Shown here one piece after another: positions 22,152-23,608 of a stretch of DNA of 23,608 nt (position 1 is its first letter; each line of letters starts with the position of its first letter). The stretch lies in IMG/VR virus record IMGVR_UViG_3300005466_000277, positions 1 through 23,608 of that record; one strand, 5' to 3'. The notes under the pieces are model-generated. The model had not been told where the DNA came from. It made no database searches and worked only from the letters and a program-made list of their open reading frames with translations. The position numbers and the translations under genes are program-made. This DNA comes from a virus.

Positions 22152-23034
22152 GTTTCACCTTTTTCTTGTAGTCTACGCCTATGTAGTTTCTTCTGTCCTC
22201 ACCGTTTAAATCTCCGACACAAATAGCCTGGAAGCCGCAGAACGTGCAGGTTTTATTATTTCCTGTTCGATAGGCCCATTTATCCCATTCTTCTATAGGT
22301 AATTGTCGGAGTCTATAGATTGTTTCACCGACTCGAATGTGCTCTTCCATAGTTTGGATGACTCGCTGCTTAGAAATCCTCGGAGCGGGTCGATTAAATC
22401 GTTTTGTATAGTCTCCCTCAATTTCTCTTGTATTTCGGTATCGAATTTCGTTGTATCGGACTGTTGCAGTTGCGTAACGCTTGTCGGATCCAAGCATTCT
22501 AAGTCCAGCGTAGTACAAAGGTAGCTGTGGAGATAGATCGAGCGTTTTCGGATTGAAAAAGTCCCACACAAATTTATGGTCCCATGCTTCGATGCCAGAT
22601 CCGGGAACTCGGACAATAAGGTCAACAACGAAGGGCAAGCTGAAATTTTCATTGATCCTAGCTTCAAAGACTTTTTCGACTTCGAGGACTTGGATTTCTT
22701 CCGCTTCGGGCTCGACCCACCGAAAATAATCTCTAAGGGTTGTCGCGAGTTCGAGCTGGAGACTGTCCTTATTGTAAAAGTCCGGAGTTTCTGTAATGAG
22801 AACTGCAAGTAGCCTAGATCCGCGCCGACGAGATTCATCGTGGCCGAGTCCATCTTTAAGACCCTGGTAATACTCAGCGAGGACAGCGTGTCCAATAATT
22901 CCTCGGACAAGCTGGATGCCCGGCGTATTGCTTGTAATTCCGAGTCCGTAACCATAAAAGTGTCTCCGTGGGCAGGTTTTGAAAGCTTCGACTTGTGAGT
23001 GACTTGCGTCATATTTCTCTAGGATATTTGCCAC
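22084..23034 (-). CDS. Cas4/RecB-like PD-(D/E)XK exonuclease with Fe-S cysteines
   Basis: 316-residue nuclease of the RecB/Cas4 family. Four cysteines in the expected places, Cys21 (FKTCPRRHFYGY) and Cys263, Cys266, Cys272 (KTCTFCGFQAIC), predict a 4Fe-4S cluster that staples the fold. The active site is visible as His49 (IIGHAVLAEYY), Asp138 (FVVDLIV), Asp152 and Lys154 (EAWDHK) and Gln170 with the following Tyr (SPQLPLYYAG). It probably resects DNA ends for the adjacent Sak4-like and SSB-like proteins. The GTG start overlaps the stop of the gene upstream (TAGTG). The last 30 residues are polar and overlap the MazG gene. Confidence 0.88.
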   Translation of the reverse strand: MANILEKYDASHSQVEAFKTCPRRHFYGYGLGITSNTPGIQLVRGIIGHAVLAEYYQGLKDGLGHDESRRRGSRLLAVLITETPDFYNKDSLQLELATTLRDYFRWVEPEAEEIQVLEVEKVFEARINENFSLPFVVDLIVRVPGSGIEAWDHKFVWDFFNPKTLDLSPQLPLYYAGLRMLGSDKRYATATVRYNEIRYRNTREIEGDYTKRFNRPAPRISKQRVIQTMEEHIRVGETIYRLRQLPIEEWDKWAYRTGNNKTCTFCGFQAICVGDLNGEDRRNYIGVDYKKKVKRETQRVLEPSPENRDLPSGHSS

Positions 23035-23477
23035 TAGAAGCCTGCATTTTCAGCTTGAACTTGTGCTAAGCGATCGTAGAAAACTCGCTTTGTACGCTCA
23101 AGATCTGTACCTCTGGCGTAAACTCTTGCTCGGGAACCCTCGAAGGCCACGCGCGTAACTTGGACATCGACAGGTTTTGCTGTAATTTCACTAGGTGGCC
23201 AGACAATTTCGGTGCTTCGATACTCGTGGTATGGACTGGATTCGTAGGAACGTTGTTCTAATTTTCCCCCCGCAAGTACGATCGCTTGGTACGAAACTGT
23301 TTCAACTGTGAGCGGGAGTTCTGTTGAAATTTCATAGTCGACAATTTCCCAAGAATCTCTTGGTTTGATAAGCTCAATTTTTGCGAGAGCTTGCTTAGCT
23401 AACTCTTCATCAAGATAAACAGCTTCAATTCTCCAATCTGAGTATTCACCTGCTGCAATTGCGTAGATTTTTGTCAT
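23034..23477 (-). CDS. GEYSDW-motif protein, first gene of the replication operon
   Basis: 147 residues when started at the second ATG (23477), which has GAGAGGG six bases upstream; the first ATG (23483) directly abuts that ribosome site and is unlikely. Residues 1-45 have the pattern KIYAIAAGEYSDWRIEAVYLDEELAKQAL seen in pieces in many small phage proteins (DUF7336-like, as I recall), an alpha/beta fold. The rest is beta-rich with a C-terminal helix. It is the promoter-proximal gene of the leftward operon, and such early-expressed proteins often act on host functions, but no activity can be named. Confidence 0.6.
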   Translation of the reverse strand: MTKIYAIAAGEYSDWRIEAVYLDEELAKQALAKIELIKPRDSWEIVDYEISTELPLTVETVSYQAIVLAGGKLEQRSYESSPYHEYRSTEIVWPPSEITAKPVDVQVTRVAFEGSRARVYARGTDLERTKRVFYDRLAQVQAENAGF

Positions 23478-23498
23478 GATCATCCCTCTCTATCTACT

Positions 23499-23526
23499 AG
23501 TATACACGCATTATTTTGATTGTCAA
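23499..23526 (-). promoter_or_regulatory. Sigma-70-type promoter of the leftward operon
   Basis: On the minus strand TTGACA (23521-23526) is followed after 16 bases by TATACT (23499-23504), a near-consensus vegetative promoter. Its -10 lies about 20 bases from the first start codon and just before the GAGAGGG ribosome site. It is the only strong promoter I see for the whole leftward gene set. The -35 is perfect. Confidence 0.85.
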
Positions 23527-23557
23527 GTCGGATTATCTTGTCACGAGTTGTCGGGGT

Positions 23558-23588
23558 CGAGCAAAAATCTTAGGTACTTTTTTGCTCG
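23558..23588. repeat. 10-bp inverted repeat upstream of the leftward promoter
   Basis: CGAGCAAAAA (23558-23567) and TTTTTGCTCG (23579-23588) form a perfect 10-bp inverted repeat with an 11-base spacer, about 32 bases upstream of the -35. The A/T-rich half is next to the loop, not at the outer end, so it lacks the U-tract of a terminator. An operator for a dimeric regulator, or part of an origin or divergent control region, is possible. Confidence 0.6.
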
Positions 23589-23608
23589 GGCGATTGTTAC
23601 TGCATCAG

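Noticed and set aside
23558-23588. Inverted repeat as a terminator
   Set aside because: The A/T tracts face the loop and no U-run follows the GC part of the stem, so intrinsic termination is unlikely.
1-23608. tRNA genes, CRISPR arrays, insertion sequences, integrase or attachment site
   Set aside because: Reading both strands I found no cloverleaf with a TTCGA arm in place, no regularly spaced repeats, and no transposase or integrase motif.

Overview
The window reads as part of a tailed-phage (or phage-like) genome infecting an actinobacterium, probably with a short podovirus-like tail. The host inference rests on a phage-borne WhiB-family iron-sulfur regulator with a near-leaderless start, an amidase endolysin of the type found in mycobacterial and related phages, and several small Cys/His zinc-knuckle proteins. 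Base composition looks close to 50% G+C by eye, so it is not a high-GC Streptomyces-type genome. I cannot name the species. No integrase, tRNA or CRISPR array is visible.

Left arm (1-10537, + strand) is one tightly packed late operon in which most genes overlap by TAATG, ATGA or GTGA or lie within a few bases. It holds the 3' end of an upstream gene, a head-tail adaptor (tail-tube A-like), a beta-rich nozzle or stabilisation protein, two small basic proteins, a Gly/Ser-rich protein, a Gln/Ala-rich protein, a 1291-residue internal-virion-type protein, and a virion lysin that joins a transglycosylase-like domain to an NlpC/P60 peptidase. A strong hairpin terminator closes this operon at 10544-10576.

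The switch region (10577-11190) carries whiB on the + strand. Its 3' end overlaps tail-to-tail with the last gene of the opposing operon, and a further candidate + ORF lies antisense to that gene.

Right arm (10913-23477, - strand) is the replication, recombination and nucleotide-metabolism operon, read right to left from a consensus-like promoter at 23499-23526. It encodes a GEYSDW-motif protein, a Cas4/RecB-like nuclease, MazG, a Sak4-like RecA-fold ATPase and an OB-fold SSB-like protein. An accessory and lysis block follows (a 26-residue membrane peptide, an Acb2-like cyclic-nucleotide sponge, an exported Cys peptide, an amidase endolysin and a lysozyme-like protein). Replication genes then resume: a zinc-finger protein, a fused AEP primase and RepA-type helicase, a family A DNA polymerase, a coiled-coil protein, a Cys/His protein, an Orn-like DEDDh exonuclease, a RuvC-like resolvase, a second MazG-like (DUF1599-like) protein, and two proteins of unknown role.

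The most notable items are the Acb2-like anti-CBASS candidate, which sits in a translationally linked cassette with a membrane mini-protein and an exported peptide; inverted repeats flanking and dividing the lysis block; the bidirectional terminator and convergent overlap around whiB; and a striking excess of the hexamer TGTCGG/CCGACA across the whole window.
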